Positions 10,805-22,170 are shown, numbered from the stretch's first letter. The stretch is 64,000 bases of DNA from Reticulitermes speratus (GCA_021186555.1 JAJKFL010000006.1:38747478-38811477), one strand, 5' to 3'. The notes: generated by a model from the sequence alone, not told the origin. Translations and numbers: made by a program.

Positions 10805-11600
10805 GTGGACCAACAAGACTAATTACATTTGGCGGGCGTCTAATTCATTTGACTCGTTGCACTTCAAGGTTAAAAATAACAAAGTAATACAATGTTGTGT
10901 TTTCTTGTAGCTATCTTTCTTAGGGTAATCGTGTTCTTTAAGATGGATACGTTTCTTTTACAAGAAGAATGTCTTATGAAAAGAATTATAGCTTGGTGAG
11001 CTGCTGAATTTTGAAGTCTTTTCAGATGTTAATATGGGCACACCTGTAATGACCTGCGTTAGCTGATATTTCTGTCGGCGCCAAACTTGTCACCGGTGCC
11101 AACAGGTTAGAGTTACTTAAAAGGGTGTGTTTCACCAATTTATCTATTTCTTTGCAAACGACTATGCACTTTATAAAGTAGCTACACAGATGTATCCCAC
11201 ATAGCTGCTGTGGATTCTCGTATTCGATACATGAAATTACACTAGTGATGTTCCACGTGCGTATTTGGTGTGCTTTTTAAATCCCGGTTCACGTATCCAT
11301 TGGGCTAAACGCAACGTGCTTCAACTTGTAATTCATAAAAAAGCGAGATGTGATGTAAGGGCGCCCCGAACTTACACGGCCTGTGTTATGTAGCCTACAG
11401 GTAGAAAACTGTGCTAACCAGCTCAAGAAATACTTCCCTATGTAGGCCTGTCAATAGAGTCGAAATCAGTTACGAGTATAACGTCATGAAAGTGACTGAA
11501 TATTTTGTGTCGTTATAAGCGAGTGTAGTTCTAAACGAGGAGTTAAATGTTATGGTTAACAGTGAGAAATTAATTGGTACCACAGAATATCTGACTCTAC
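10805..11600. other. unassigned sequence
   Basis: No gene or repeat recognised. Confidence 0.4.
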
Positions 11601-11602
11601 AG

Positions 11603-11684
11603 TACAGGGCATACACAAAAGAATGGTGCGGTTTTAATAGTGAACACTATTAAAACCGCACCATTCTTTTGTGTATGCCCTGTA
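11603..11684. mobile_element. minimal Tc1/mariner-type MITE, near loop-less hairpin
   Basis: A 40-bp arm (11603-11642) is an exact inverted repeat of 11645-11684, with only two A bases between. The outermost bases are TA on each side, followed by CAGGGCATACAC inward. That fits a TA target duplication and mariner-style terminal inverted repeats fused tip to tip. No internal sequence remains. Confidence 0.8.
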
Positions 11685-11689
11685 TATAT

Positions 11690-13560
11690 GAGGTATCGCA
11701 TAAACCGATGTCGTCATAACCGGTTTCGACAGCATTATACATTACAATGCTAACGTTCCTGTGTTGTCGTTTATCTTCTCTTAGGAGGCGAATTTGGGAG
11801 GTAATATCTGTCCAGACGAAGGAAGAGGCACGTTTCTCTGAGTAGTTGGCAAATATACATCAAACTACACGGTGACATAATCTAGAAAACCGTAAAATTA
11901 ATATTCCTCGCCATGATAATCTCAAATATGAAGAGAAATCTATCAGTCGCTAAGAAACACTTGCCACACTAAAATTTCCAAGGTTTTCCTATTTTATTTA
12001 AATGATATATTATTAACATCATAGCCTAAAACTGGAGTAGGCTGCGCGTAATGCTCAGAAGCCTCTGAAAGAAAGGGGGCGTGCACTATTTTAAATCAAC
12101 GTCCCTGAATCTGGCTGGAAGGACTAGACAAACAAGTTAGAAACGGTCCGCAGGGCGTAACACTTCTGGCGTGTTCACTCTCTTATCCTCGTTGCCTTTC
12201 AGAATCGTGAATAAGTACCAGAAAAGTCTCACACAACACACGCTGTAAGTACCCTCTGTGCCTCAGTAACAGATTTACGATCTTCGTTCTTGACTGTAAT
12301 GCAACTTTCCGCCACTTACCAGATAGGGCGAAGTCTTGTGAACGGCGAAATATCATTCTCGTAAATGCACATAGACCTTCGTGTAAAGTGTCTGTTATCT
12401 CTGTACGATTTTAATCGAAATTGGAATTTATCGACAGATGTTAGTAAACTTTTCCAACAACAAATTTCACAAAACCCCGTCCTGTGGGATTTAATTTATT
12501 CCAGGCAGACAGATGGACGGACGAAAAGACCTGGCGAAGCTAACTGCTTTGCTAAATTGCTTAGAAAAGGAAAAATGCATTTATGGTAACGGATCTATTG
12601 ACAGAAAATCGAACTCGGGACCTCGAAAACATGAAGGCGAATCATTCAGTTGCGACGTTCAGTTTTGTTTCCAAAGAATATCAAAGCAGTATGCTTTGCG
12701 GTCAAGTGCGCGACTCTCCTTTGTGTTAGTGCAGTCCCGCGTTTAGACTGGCCACATCTTTTGAGGTGACTTCAAGATTTCTCTCTGTCCCTCCAGACAA
12801 ATTGTGGGATAATACCTAAAGTAGGCCACGCTAAATTTTTTCCACGTCATTTACAATTCGCCATTCGATAATCATCCTACCGCATTCATCATAAAATAAA
12901 CCGTAAACAAATAACTACACAGGAAGTGTGTAAAGTGACTGGTAGCATGGTGGACAAAACGAAATATAGGATATTTCTGCAGATACGATATTCATATTTT
13001 GAATTACAATCACGAACGAACCAGCATTAAAACGGAAACTGTGATAATGTTGTTGCTGCGGAACTGGTCATTAAATAATAATACTTGCTATGACTGCCTA
13101 CTGTAATCTAAGGCGTCAAAAAATCAGATATTTTTGTTCTAATGGTGAGAGCTGATAAGCTTATCAAAACAGTCTCACAAAAAGCTCTTTTTTGCATGGC
13201 TGAGAGCGAATGCTACAAAGACTTAAATGGCGACGTAGTTCTTAGCCACGTACGAAGTGAAAAACATGACAAGGTTGTTAACCACACAAATAAATTTAAA
13301 ACGACGTAGTCCATTACTTTGCACATTATGTTTCAAGATGATATTACAAAGCCCCGACGTGAAAGTACTGCAAATTGCCTTAAGTATTTAGGCTGTGTCA
13401 TTTTCGGCTTATATAAAGTTTCCTCCTAATTAATCCTTTAAATTGCGAAGCTGTGTATCTGCATAGTCCATTGCAGTTAGTTCATTCATGGTGTTTAAGA
13501 AAGTAACAGCTGAAGAAAAGAAATGAATCAACACCTTCTGTGCGCGAAATTCATGGTTAT
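11690..13560. other. unassigned sequence
   Basis: No convincing gene, RNA or repeat. Short frames at 12365-12746 lack any recognised motif. Confidence 0.4.
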
Positions 13561-13616
13561 TAAAGGTTGCGTGAACAAGCGTATTGCCGTCAGACACAAC
13601 CCTTTATTATTCTTTT

Positions 13617-13661
13617 AAACACGGCATGTTTCGATCAGAAGCTGGTCATCCTCAGGTGTTT
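13617..13661 (-). ncRNA. hammerhead motif, left arm, cleavage site mutated
   Basis: Minus strand: stem I AAACAC/GTGTTT (6 bp), core CTGAGGA, stem II with loop near AGCTT, core GAAA, CATG. The usual TA is replaced by CC, so the base pair next to the cleavage site is lost. Confidence 0.6.
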
Positions 13662-13747
13662 CAACATGGAAGTCTTAAAAAAAAAGAAAACTGTAAGTAT
13701 TATATTATTTACCTTGATTTTACCTTTATTTTAAGACTTTTGTATTG

Positions 13748-13792
13748 AAACACCTGAAGATGATCAGCTTCTGATCGAAACATGTAGTGTTT
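13748..13792 (+). ncRNA. hammerhead ribozyme motif, best preserved copy
   Basis: Stem I AAACAC (13748-13753) and GTGTTT (13787-13792) form a perfect 6 bp. Core CTGAAGA at 13754-13760. Stem II GATCAG/CTGATC is a perfect 6 bp. GAAA at 13777-13780, then CATG and TA. Every invariant hammerhead position is satisfied (N7 is A). Predicted cleavage follows the A at 13786. The ACATGT palindrome allows only two pairs within one molecule, so activity may need a dimer. Confidence 0.85.
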
Positions 13793-13849
13793 AAAAGAAT
13801 AACAAAGGGCTGTGTCTGTAGGAAATACGCTTGTTCGCGTGATTATATG

Positions 13850-15004
13850 TACACATCGGGATGGCTAACATAAAATTTAAAAAAAAATTATTAAACTTTG
13901 CAGCAGGTAGTAGGTATAGTTACTACTGGCCCTTAACCATTTAAGCACAGTGGTAAGTATGTGTACCCGTTATTTTTAAATTAAAAAGCTCTGGATTATG
14001 CAAACGTAGACATTTATATGTTTTGTGAGTCTCGAATTAAACAGAGATTATTTCCCTAATATTCCCTAGCATTTACCGTTTGGTAATGGAGACAAAAGTG
14101 TTTTCTGTGAGGTACGAACTGGATTTACACATATATTATTTACACTAACTTCAAAGGATTACAGGTTTAGTGATGTGTAGCGGAATAATATCTATTTCTT
14201 TCGGGAACTGAATGATATACATCAATACCTTACATGTATGAAATGTCAATTTCTTAAAGGTTACGTCATGTGGTCCAAATGGTCTCCTCTTCACTTCTAC
14301 GATTTAACTCTAATACATTTGGCTGTGCTATAACTTAAGGGGTTAATCGCCGGCTTCTGGCTGCAGGGGCCTTATTCCTCTCCAGCCTAGTTCCTGTGGG
14401 ATTTGTGATAGACTGGGGCACGTTTTCATTAAAATATTCCACTTTTCGCCAGTTTTCACATTCTCAATATTCAACTAGCACCAAGATCTGTTACAATAGG
14501 CCCAGTCGTGGCCGCGGTACAAAGGGACTCAATCTCACCTCATTCACTACTCCAAGATAGTCACCCAGTAGAAAACATATGTCGTTTATTGATAAATCAC
14601 TTCATAAAACAAAGAAATCTGTTCATCAATAAAGATAGTTGCCCCGACTGGTTTAAATTTTATTCGTCTTGTACTGAAAAAACACAAGGGGATGCCACAT
14701 ACCAAGAAGGCATTGAGTGGGTTGGCGCCACGACTTGTATTTCAGAGGTACTCGGTTTAAATACTGATCAAAGTACAGATTGTTGTGCTGTGGAACCTTC
14801 GTGGGTATCCTCTTCAGGTGAATGCTGGTATACTGCCTTAACACATGCCACCACCATCACCTCCTTCCACATAATTATCTATTCACCATTCCTGACAAAT
14901 ATACAGTTTCATTCTATACTAAAGCCGGAAATAATTACTTAAACTTCCAGTAAATAAACGGGGCATGCACACATTGTTTCCGAGCGGACTTTCCCCCTAC
15001 TTAC
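13850..15004. other. unassigned sequence beside the nab exon
   Basis: The 144-residue frame at 14508-14942 (plus) has no recognised motif and is judged chance. No downstream nab exon (the NCD2 region) was seen. Confidence 0.4.
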
Positions 15005-15142
15005 CCGGGTTGCTCACCCACTCCTGAAGCGCTTTCTGCAAGCGACGCACGTGAAGTGGTTTGGACGCCATACCGACCAGCGCCATGATCTCCAGGAACT
15101 CCTCCTCACCAGCGTCACAGAGCTGCTGCACGTCGTCACCAC
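15005..15142 (-). CDS. nab: nab (NGFI-A-binding protein) exon, second half of NCD1
   Basis: A 138-bp internal exon. On the minus strand it is entered by an acceptor ending ACGTACAG and left by the donor GTAAGTAGGG. It encodes 45 complete codons plus split codons at each end, containing [20 protein letters not shown] and [20 protein letters not shown]. This is the strongly conserved NCD1 block of NAB proteins, nuclear co-regulators that bind EGR-type zinc-finger factors through NCD1. Its first codon is completed by the G ending the exon at 30557-30658 (Gly), so the phases match. It ends in phase 1 after VSNP. The NCD2 repression domain should follow in exons beyond the window. GC-rich, codon-like composition contrasts with the flanks. 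The symbol follows Drosophila nab and is certain at family level only. Confidence 0.92.
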
Positions 15143-15304
15143 CTGTACGTGAGAGAACTTGGCTTACTGACACGACAGCAGACGGGGCGGACGTTTCGAC
15201 ATGACTGTCATACGTTAATCTGCTTCCGATGAGTAGTTCCCTGCTCACAGTAAAATAATGCTATTCGTGTGCTTACTTAAATAACATGCCATAATGATAT
15301 ATAG

Positions 15305-15425
15305 GCGAGTAGAGGTATATCTCCACGAATTCATAACCTGGTCATTAGGTGAGGAGACACTTTTACTCTCTGCATTTACCGGGATTCGAAACCCTATTCC
15401 TCGGTTCCCTGCCCGTAGCCTACTC
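15305..15425 (-). repeat. SINE-C fragment
   Basis: It contains GAGGTATATCTCCACGAATT and a minus-strand B-box (plus strand GGGATTCGAAACCC). The central domain is deleted. Confidence 0.55.
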
Positions 15426-15449
15426 AGTATACTAAATTAAATATTCCGA

Positions 15450-15705
15450 CTATCCAATTAGGAAGGTCGCGCGTTCGATTCCCCGGTGGTGTCACTGGAA
15501 TTTTTCCTAGACATAATCTTTCCGGCAGTACTATGGCCCGGGGTCGAATGAGAGATGAGTACCAGGAATGTTTCCTGGGAGGTAAAGGCGGCCGGTGTAT
15601 ACGGCTGACAACCTTACCACCTTCATGTGCCGACTGTCTTGAAATCTGTGAGTCTCAACCTCCTGGATCCCTCAGGGCCTGTACAGGTATTGCTTTACCT
15701 CTTTT
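15450..15705 (+). repeat. SINE-B copy, plus orientation
   Basis: Tail end of the tRNA-like head with B-box GCGTTCGATTCCCCGG, then TGTCACTGGAATTTTTCC, the central domain around CAGGAATGTTTCCTGGGAGG and GTAAAGGCGGCCGGTG, and the 3' part GGGCCTGTACAGGTATTGC followed by TTTACCT. It is mutated at several sites. It directly follows a SINE-C fragment. Confidence 0.85.
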
Positions 15706-15911
15706 TTATATCCATGCACATAATTTCGCTTAAAATTAAGTGAAGCTAAGCTTCAAGTTAAGAACCATAAAAAATGATGCTTCGTTTTATTCCAACGGCG
15801 TTGTGTCAGTCAGTCGATAACTACGGATCGCCAAGTGAATAAGAAAGTCAGTCAGTTATTAGAGCAGTCAGTCTGACAAAAGACAAGTTAGACATTACTT
15901 CTATACAATAA

Positions 15912-15942
15912 GCTCTCTCTCTCTATATATATATATATATAC
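15912..15942 (+). repeat. (CT)n(AT)n microsatellite
   Basis: Compound dinucleotide run. Confidence 0.95.
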
Positions 15943-16094
15943 ATAACTATAAAATAACCATCAAAATACAGTAGAGGGCGGGACGCGAGGATGTGACGGT
16001 GTTCCGTAACTGTTGTAAGAGACAGAAAAACAAATGAACAGAAGCTTTTACTGAATAACTAGCATAAAGACTGCAGTTGAGTATCCATACATTT

Positions 16095-16480
16095 CTTGTT
16101 GTTACCTGTTACAGGAAACCTCCATGGGAACGATAAATTTCCGTAATTTGTGCCTGAAATTCCAAAATACTCGCTGTAATAAATCACCATTAATTGTTCC
16201 ATTTCCCTTAGTAATTCAGACCTTCAGCTCTTGGGTGCAGTGGGGGCGAGTAATATACACTTTTAGACTTAAGATACCCCCACAGCAAAAAGTGTGCGGC
16301 TGTCAAGTCCGGAGAACGTGCTGGCCAAGCAATGTCGCCAAATCGTGAAATTAAGTGGCCCGCAAACCTTCATCCGCATCGTTCAGTGTGCTGATACGTG
16401 AACTGGCACAATGAATGGTGCTTTACTGCAGCGAGTTATGCAGAACTGCAGGTAGCGATTATGGTCATATAAGGTATGTC
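16095..16480 (-). pseudogene. Tc1/mariner-superfamily transposase relic
   Basis: The minus strand near 16240-16345 is open for about 33 codons and reads RFGDIAWPARSPDLTAAHFL, then LWGYLKSKSVYYS. This is the DDE_3 signature around the third catalytic acid (usually WPARSPDLT followed by DFFLWG). Here the usual Asp of DFF is His (AHF), a further sign of inactivity. Flanking codons diverge quickly and no terminal repeats were found. Confidence 0.75.
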
Positions 16481-17044
16481 ATGGAGGTCATCTGTAATAA
16501 GTAGGCGTAATCTTCAAAAAGCAAGGAATGCATGATAAGCTGCAATCATGGTGATAGTTATTTGTTAAAACCTTTCACGTCATTCGTTGCTCGGTCTCTC
16601 ACAGTAGTCTCGCGCTCTTCTCTGTAGTAAGCATCAAAACATCATAGGTTATTTAACAAAGTCTACATTTTTGGCCCTTATAGGACAACCAGGGATCTCT
16701 CATATATATGGACTACCAAAGGTCTGCAGATATTTATCTACATTACAATAAATATACATTACGCCTTCCACGCACGCAAATACACAAATATATGTATGGT
16801 CGTAGCAAAAACAAGATACTGCACTAAAAATACGTTCAAATTTTAAAGTCATTGGTATGATCTGATTTGATCCAAATTAAATTCATCGCGTCTTTTTTAA
16901 ATCAAAGTTTTAATTTTCTGAAATTATGTGAGTTGATAAAAATATCTCTTCCAAACTCTATCTAATCTGTCTTATGTAGCTACTTGGTATTTTCTTGGGA
17001 AACAAAATAGGATGACCCTCTATATAAAGTAATGTTTTACCATA

Positions 17045-17610
17045 TGATCAAACAACGAACTCCATGGATTAGTAACTATCATAAGAAACTAATAGCTCCT
17101 CATGTAATTAAAAAATTGGCCGCATTTTACGGAGACCAGTGGTATATTACTGTATTCGCAACATCCCACCAATGGTCCCTCTTCTCAGCAAGATAAATTC
17201 AGTATACATCATTAAACCTAATTTAAGATCTAAATTAATATTATCCTCCAATCTAGCCTTAGACTTTCTAAGTTGTCTCCTTCCCTTATTTTTCTCAACC
17301 AAAACCCTATATGCATCTCTCCCATGCGTGCCACATGCCTCACCCATCTCACCCTTCTTGATCTGACCCGAAGTACGGACCATCAAGTTCCTTAATACAC
17401 ACTTCTCTCCAACCTTCTGCCACTTCCTCCCTCTTAGGGCCATACATTCTCCTCAGCACCCTCTCCTCGACCACTCTCAGTCTATGCCCTTCCCTTAACT
17501 TCATCGGCGTGAAAGGTGATGTCTGAAAATACATCAAGTGTCACGCCTATAAAAGTGACGGGCAAAAATTAAATGTTTGCAGATGTTAATATTTAGGTTT
17601 TTAGATGACA
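17045..17610 (-). pseudogene. RTE-like LINE ORF2 C-terminus and 3' end
   Basis: Minus-strand frames read LREGHRLRVVEERVLRRMYG and GPKREEVAEGW, then a shifted frame with DAYRVLVEKNKGRRQL. It ends at the 3' landmark AACTCCATGGATTAG on the plus strand. The gene order equals that of the 21 kb copy. Two or more frameshifts. Confidence 0.8.
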
Positions 17611-17874
17611 TCTTTGCCACAAGATTACAAAAGAGCTTAAGACTAAAATTTACCCACAAATCTGCACTTTTTCTGTAATATTAGATAATATCAGATATCC
17701 AGTCCGTTACGCATTAGGTCATAGCCGATCTTGTTACTTCAATACATGTACAAGGAACAATTGTATGCTTACTGCTAAATCGTCTCCACAGAATTAAGTG
17801 ACAGACTGCCGAAGCTTGCATTTAAATGCAAGCCAGAGGGACATAGGTACGCCATTTTAAAGCTGGATATGAGA

Positions 17875-17890
17875 GGGGGGGGGGGGGGGG
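17875..17890 (+). repeat. poly(G) run of 16
   Basis: Homopolymer after GAGA. A similar 12-G run is at 5395-5406. Confidence 0.9.
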
Positions 17891-17894
17891 CAGG

Positions 17895-19260
17895 CACGAG
17901 CCTAAGTCGTAAGCAGAAAAAGAAGAAGAAGAATGTCTGGCGCGGTGTTCAAATAGGTACAGGAACAACTATAACTTCTTTTTTTAGGCTATTTCCATTG
18001 GGACAGCGATGGCCGGTTGCACTGAGTGGCGATCACAACATCAGAAATCATTTGTTACCACCGTCGGGTAAGTCCGAAATACGATGTCGTTACACCTCAT
18101 CGGCCTTTACACAGATTACCAGTAAAACTGCCCTTGAAAATTCAACGGGAAAGTTGGACATTTCCCGCTTCCAGCTAACGTTTGCACTCATAAACCTTCC
18201 GTTTATTCACTGTTATACACTGCAGTGCTTGAGAGATATTTTTGTATATAAATTTCACTGATACGGACGCCATGTGACCTTTCTCCTCAGAAGTTCAGTC
18301 AACAACATTGACTGAAAACACGTATCTCTTTTTTAGGCTCATTCGCAAAATTGCGAAAAGCGGCTATTATCTTCGTCATGTTTGTCCGTCTGTCCGTCCG
18401 TCTGTGTTTCTGTCCGTCCGTATTAAACAACTCGGCTCCCACCGGACGGATTTTCATGAAATTTAATATTTGAATATTTTTGGAAAATCTGTCGAGAAAA
18501 TTTAAGTTTCATTAAAATCTGACACGAATAACGGGTACTTTACGTGAAGACCTACGTATATTTACGATAGTATCTCGCTGAGTTCTTCTTAGAATGAAAA
18601 ATATTTCAGACAAAAGCTGCAAAGAAAATCCAAACACACACTTTATGTTCAATAATGTTTTCCCGAAAATCGTGCCGCTTATGGGACAATGTGGAAAAAT
18701 ATAGTAGAGCCAGACAGGCCACAGATGACAATATGATACGGCGCAAGCGCATTTCATGCTCGATAACTGGGGCTACGGACTCACGCTCACAGTATGTAAT
18801 ACTTATTGCTTTTCCACGGCAACAATGGTTACGCGAACACAGTCTCAATGTTAAATTTAAACGTACATTGCCTGTCTTGTCGCTGTTTATTGTTGCTGCT
18901 TTCCGGTTCTGTCCTAAACTACAACAAAAGATACAGATGGCTGCACATCACACACACACACCACAGAGTCAATGATAAACCGCTCCCCATTACAAACCTT
19001 TACAGATACAGGAATTCTGATCAGAAAATAAGGGGGCATTTGCCACAGTCGAGAACCGTAAATGCTACAGTAGACGAATCTGGCCACAAGTGGTTTTATT
19101 TGGTATTCGCCGAACGCCCGATTAGTGCGGCAACCTCTCTAACACATGTGTGTGCACGTGTAATCTATCCGAGTTATGACAAAGAGAAAGGCAAACCTGG
19201 GTTTAATTTTCGTCAAACATTTCAGAATTACTCCGGCCCCCTCCCAGCCTGAAAGCCCTG
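17895..19260. other. unassigned; CCGT-rich patch at 18375-18425
   Basis: A TGTCCGTCTGTCCGTCCGTC-like simple repeat follows AGCGGCTATTATCTTCGTCATG. It may belong to an unnamed interspersed repeat. Overlapping open frames at 18606-19252 on both strands show no motif. Confidence 0.35.
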
Positions 19261-19264
19261 GTAG

Positions 19265-19346
19265 TAATCATTACCATAAGCGCCATCTCCATCGCTATCA
19301 CTGTCACCATCACCATCACAACCACCACTACCATAATCACCACTGT
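19265..19346 (+). repeat. degenerate (CAT/CAC)n simple repeat
   Basis: Imperfect trinucleotide run ending just before the hAT MITE. It creates spurious His-rich and Asp-rich frames on opposite strands. Confidence 0.8.
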
Positions 19347-19367
19347 CAACGTCGTAATGGCTTAGGA

Positions 19368-19698
19368 CAGTGTTTCTCAACTGAAGGTTCGCCGACTCCT
19401 GCGGGTCAGCGAGCTGTGCCCAAGGGATCAGCAAATTGAGTACATTCTGCTCAGTAGAATATTACGTTTCTTCCCTTGGACTTCCGTAATCATAGTCTTA
19501 TGTTTATCATTGCTGGGAAAACCGTTATTTTTGTTAATACGTGTATACACTGACATGACAAAGTGTTCTAAATTTAACAATGTTACTTATAAGTGAATAT
19601 TCCAAATTAATGTTGAGGCGATTAGTGTCTTAAGGGTACATGGGTTGAGATAACCTTGGAGAAGGAGTCCGCGGTACCGCAAATGTTGAGAAACACTG
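19368..19698. mobile_element. hAT-type MITE, 331 bp, with 8-bp target duplication
   Basis: The ends are CAGTGTTTCTCAAC and, inverted, GTTGAGAAACACTG: an exact 14-bp terminal inverted repeat starting with CAGTG. The flanks are an exact 8-bp duplication GCTTAGGA (19360-19367 and 19699-19706). No transposase frame, so it is non-autonomous. Confidence 0.93.
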
Positions 19699-19719
19699 GC
19701 TTAGGACATCACACGTGTT

Positions 19720-20500
19720 CCGAATATATTATAATTTAAATTATTTTAAAATTGGCTTAGAATTTGTCATTGCACCTTTTCTGGAGCGTCTAATATTTCC
19801 TTTGTCTGTGGCTTTATATTCCTGTATTTTGAGAGACATAATATATAGTGGCTCCATTCTGGAGATGTGCTTGTATGCTGTGTTTATCACACTGTAACAT
19901 CGAGCTCTTGACGGATTTCCAGACGGTCTGAGCAGCGTCCGTACTTTTCGTTTATCCAGTCCCTATTATTGGTCCATACGGTAATATAGCTTTATAGAAC
20001 TGGAGGATTGTATTATCCTTGCAAAATTAGAGAATCTACAGCGGTGAATATCTAATTGTCCTCATCTAGTGTGACGCCTTGCAGTCTGATACATACCTAC
20101 AGAGCATTCAGGGTTAAATACCGCCTCAATCATCAGGATAGTTGACGGCAGTAATTTCCTCTAAAATATCGTTACATACGTACCAGACTGCACGGTGTCA
20201 CAATTCATGAGACAGTAATCGTTGTGTTTTTCTTGACTTTGAACGCCTTTGTGTGGAATGACGAACGAAGCTATGTCACAGTCATCAAAATTTAACACTC
20301 GTAATTAATATGTACGAAGAGTGCAAATGCAGTCAGTGAAAGGCTCGATAACATTCTTCTTGGAAGGACCTGAAGATCATAAGTCAGCTGTTGCCTGCAG
20401 CAGTTCCTCACCACTCGAGCCGTCACATCACTGAATTCCGCAAGAGGGAAAGTAAAGGTAATATCGTCTAACTTGTGCCTGTGCTTTTAATTAAGCACAG
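19720..20500. other. unassigned sequence
   Basis: Nothing recognised. Confidence 0.4.
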
Positions 20501-20504
20501 CACC

Positions 20505-20690
20505 GTGAAGATGTATGGGAGAGATGATGTACAGCACTACGCATTCTTAGTCTCAGCACTAAACGGAGATACCTCATCAACTTCACCCTACATGCGCTTT
20601 ACACTCGGGCAAATAGCCCCGCGGTACACTTTGGATAGGGAGCTGGGTGGACCCCAGGGCCGTGGATAAGACAAATCTCTAGCCTGTGCT
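20505..20690 (-). repeat. SINE-C fragment, diverged
   Basis: Central-domain phrases CGCTTTACACTCGGGC and GAGCTGGGTGGACCCCAGGG can be aligned with family C. Neither end is clear. Confidence 0.65.
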
Positions 20691-21035
20691 GGGACCTACG
20701 TTTGCAGTCGACAAATAGTAACTAAACAAAACGGAATGAAACGCGAGGTCGCACCAACAGCTGACTTCAATCGCATACTCCGGACAGGAAAAACAAGTCT
20801 GCTGTCGGCAGGATACGAATTGCATTCTTCTTATTATGCATTACCAATGATGGCATCAAAACATTGCGACATCATAAAAACGGCGGGTTATTCTGTCGAA
20901 ACAATGGAGCTATATGACATGAAATCTCTGCTCAGACGTCCATAATAGAAATTCCGTCGCTAAATAAAGAAGAGTAAGATTGTTGGCGACTGCTACTGTC
21001 GCAGTGGCGTGCAGTCCAAATCAGCACCAACCAAA

Positions 21036-21620
21036 CTATCTAACTAACTCCATGGAGCTGAGTTCTTGTTGAAAAGCTAACAGGTCCTCAGCTAGTCAAG
21101 AAATTCTCCGCATTTTATGGAACCCGAAGGTTCATTATCGCATTCACAAGAGCCCGTCACCTGTCCCTATCCTGAGCCATATCAATCCAGTCCATGTCCC
21201 CCCATCCCACTTCTTGAAGATCAATTATAATATTATCCTACCATCTACGCCTGGGTCTTCCAAGTGATCTCCTTCCCTCAGGTCTCTCCACCAAAATCCT
21301 GTATGCACCAATCCCCTCACCCATACGTGCTACATGCCTCGCCCACCTCATTTTTCTTGATTTGATCACCCGAATAATATTTGGTGATGAGTACAGATTA
21401 TTAAGTTCCTTGTTATGTAGTCTTCCCCACTCCCCTGTTACCTCATCCCTCTTAGGCCCAATTATCCTCCTCAGCACCCTATTCTCGAACACCCTCAGCT
21501 TATGTTCCTCCCTCAGGGTTAGTGGCCAAGTTTCACACCCACACAAAACAACAGGCAAAATTATTGTTCTGTATACCTTAATATTTGTATTTTTGGATAG
21601 CACTCACCACCAACCTACAG
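21036..21620 (-). pseudogene. RTE-like LINE ORF2 C-terminus, best copy
   Basis: A minus-strand frame of 121 residues (21238-21603) reads VYRTIILPVVLCGCETWPLT, then LRVFENRVLRRIIGPKRDEV, LHNKELNNLYSSPNIIRVIK, MRWARHVARMGE and a [12 protein letters not shown] end. This is the conserved C-terminal region after the RT domain in insect RTE-like LINEs. The 3' untranslated part continues to 21036 and ends in a (GTTA)n-type tail (plus strand CTAACTAACTCCATGGAG). It is 5'-truncated. The same 3' end recurs at 17.0, 32.5, 43.4 and 60.3 kb. Confidence 0.88.
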
Positions 21621-21905
21621 AGCAAAAGCTATTCTATTGTTTGGTTTGCCGAACTAAAATTATTTAGGCGGTATCGCCTCTGATTTGCTTTAAAGGTACC
21701 TGCTTCGATTCCAGGACAGACTAATTTGTAATTCTGCTCAGTTTCTGGAGGAAAATGCAGGGTCAGGTCCTTGAAACAAGCTACGGCAGATTATGCTGGC
21801 TCCTTTCCATTCACCTAAAATAATGCCTCATTCCTTAGGTTATTTAACGGCACTCAATCATTTTCACAGTTAAAACAACACTAAACAAAAACGAAAATAT
21901 TACTT

Positions 21906-22170
21906 TTTCTTTCCTGTGGCGCTACAGCCCAAATGGGGCTTACGCCGCCTCTTTTTGGAGGTTTCTAGACGACACACAATTACGACATATACACCCGGTT
22001 GAACTCCTCTGAACGAGTAATCAGCTCGTCGCAAAGGCCGCTACCTACGCAAGAAACACAAGAGACTAACATCCATACATACTGTACAGCGGGATTCTAA
22101 ACCGCGATCCTTGCAATCAATCGGCTACAGACCTACGCCGTAGACCGCACGGCCATCGGGACCGGCATGC
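21906..22170 (-). repeat. SINE-A2 copy with target duplication
   Basis: Family A order, diverged: 3' end GTGGCGCTACAGCCC, CTCGTCGCAAAGGCC, a minus-strand B-box (plus GGGATTCTAAACCGCG) and head CGTAGACCGCACGGCCATC. Flanked by TATTACTT at 21898-21905 and 22171-22178. It differs from SINE-A mainly in the 3' half, as does the copy at 48319. Confidence 0.85.

Larger units (their letters stand above)
13563..13835. mobile_element. PLE-derived foldback unit with a hammerhead in each arm
   Basis: Inverted arms run about 13563-13672 and 13730-13835. They share TTCTTTTAAACAC, GATCAGAAGCTG, CAGGTGTTTCAA and AACAAGCGTATT-type blocks. The spacer is about 60 bp and AT-rich. Each arm holds one hammerhead motif pointing outwards. 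No open frame. Confidence 0.8.

Noticed and set aside
14508-14942. 144-residue plus-strand open frame
   Set aside because: No known domain, unusual composition and no splice or promoter context. Treated as chance.
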